64,000 nucleotides of DNA from Ferrimicrobium sp. (GTDB lineage: Bacteria > Actinomycetota > Acidimicrobiia > Acidimicrobiales > Acidimicrobiaceae), in assembly GCF_027319265.1 (NCBI RefSeq), contig NZ_DAHVNP010000070.1, positions 1-64,000 on the forward strand, in the 5' to 3' direction. Shown piece after piece: positions 63,962 to 64,000 of the stretch (position 1 is its first letter; each line of letters opens with the position of its first letter). A model generated the notes under the pieces. That model saw only the letters and a program-made list of their open reading frames with translations, was not told the DNA's origin and made no database searches. Both the position numbers and the translations under genes were made by a program.

Positions 63962-64000
63962 TGGTGGAGACGAGGGGACTCGAACCCCTGACCTCCTGCG
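63962..64000 (-). tRNA. tRNA 3' part, probably tRNA-Ala (cut by window edge)
   Basis: Minus strand reads a T-arm (AGGGG-TTCGAGT-CCCCT), a 7-base 3' acceptor strand CGTCTCC, the discriminator A and an encoded CCA. The visible GCAGG-AGGTC matches the 3' anticodon stem and variable loop seen in actinobacterial tRNA-Ala. The anticodon itself lies outside the window, so the identity is inference. Confidence 0.85.

Noticed and set aside
1-64000. CRISPR arrays or complete insertion sequences
   Set aside because: No regularly spaced repeats were seen, and the only transposon-related gene is the truncated TnpB, without visible ends.

Overview
The window reads as chromosomal DNA of an actinobacterium, most likely an acidophile of the Acidimicrobiia (Ferrimicrobium, Acidimicrobium or Acidithrix type). 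This is inferred from moderately high GC, frequent GTG and TTG starts, an F420-type Ddn-like protein, a mycothiol-enzyme-type DinB protein, a SoxR with its iron-sulfur cysteines, and a secreted G1 (glutamic) peptidase, a family that works at acid pH. Species cannot be fixed from sequence alone. Most genes are ordinary metabolic genes in short, often translationally coupled operons with ATGA, GTGA or TAATG overlaps.

Layout. 1-5 kb: 5' end of an arylsulfatase, a flippase-like membrane protein and two EAL phosphodiesterases. 5-12 kb: HxlR regulator divergent from an azoreductase, an amidohydrolase, an alpha/beta hydrolase, an M19 dipeptidase and an M20 dipeptidase. 12-18 kb: a large SWIM-SNF2 helicase, and an FCD-type GntR regulator coupled to a cysteine-desulfurase-like PLP enzyme. 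18-22.4 kb: secreted G1 peptidase, aldo/keto reductase, YihY membrane protein. 22.6-32.4 kb: a region with a nonsense-broken PH/SHOCT gene, long gene-poor gaps, an APC permease coupled to a P1 (DmpA-like) aminopeptidase, and an opposite operon of M20 peptidase, FCD regulator, alpha/beta hydrolase and APC permease. 32.6-35.4 kb: SoxR with an almost canonical SoxR box, convergent with a three-gene operon (Tat protein, DUF4331 protein, 122-aa protein). 35.7-41.5 kb: cydA-cydB-cydD-cydC, cytochrome bd oxidase and its ABC exporter. 41.6-49.1 kb: phospholipase D-like lipoprotein, APC permease coupled to an LRV-repeat protein, small unknown genes, a truncated TnpB, a membrane protein and a metallophosphoesterase. 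49.1-55 kb: amidase, tyrosine phosphatase, M20 peptidase, SDR and DinB/maleylpyruvate-isomerase-like protein. 55.5-60.8 kb: a complete peptide ABC importer. 60.9-64 kb: SDR, Fur-family regulator with palindromic operators, Ddn-like protein, and the 3' part of a tRNA at the edge.

Theme: uptake and breakdown of peptides, amides and acylated amino acids. A secreted acid protease could make peptides; the Dpp-type importer and three APC permeases would bring in peptides and amino acids; five exo- or dipeptidases of the M19, M20 and P1 families, an amidase and an amidohydrolase would process them. FCD regulators sit inside two of these units. The most unusual items are the PH/SHOCT gene with three internal stop codons, the DUF4331-Tat operon beside SoxR, and the TnpB remnant wedged between unrelated genes.
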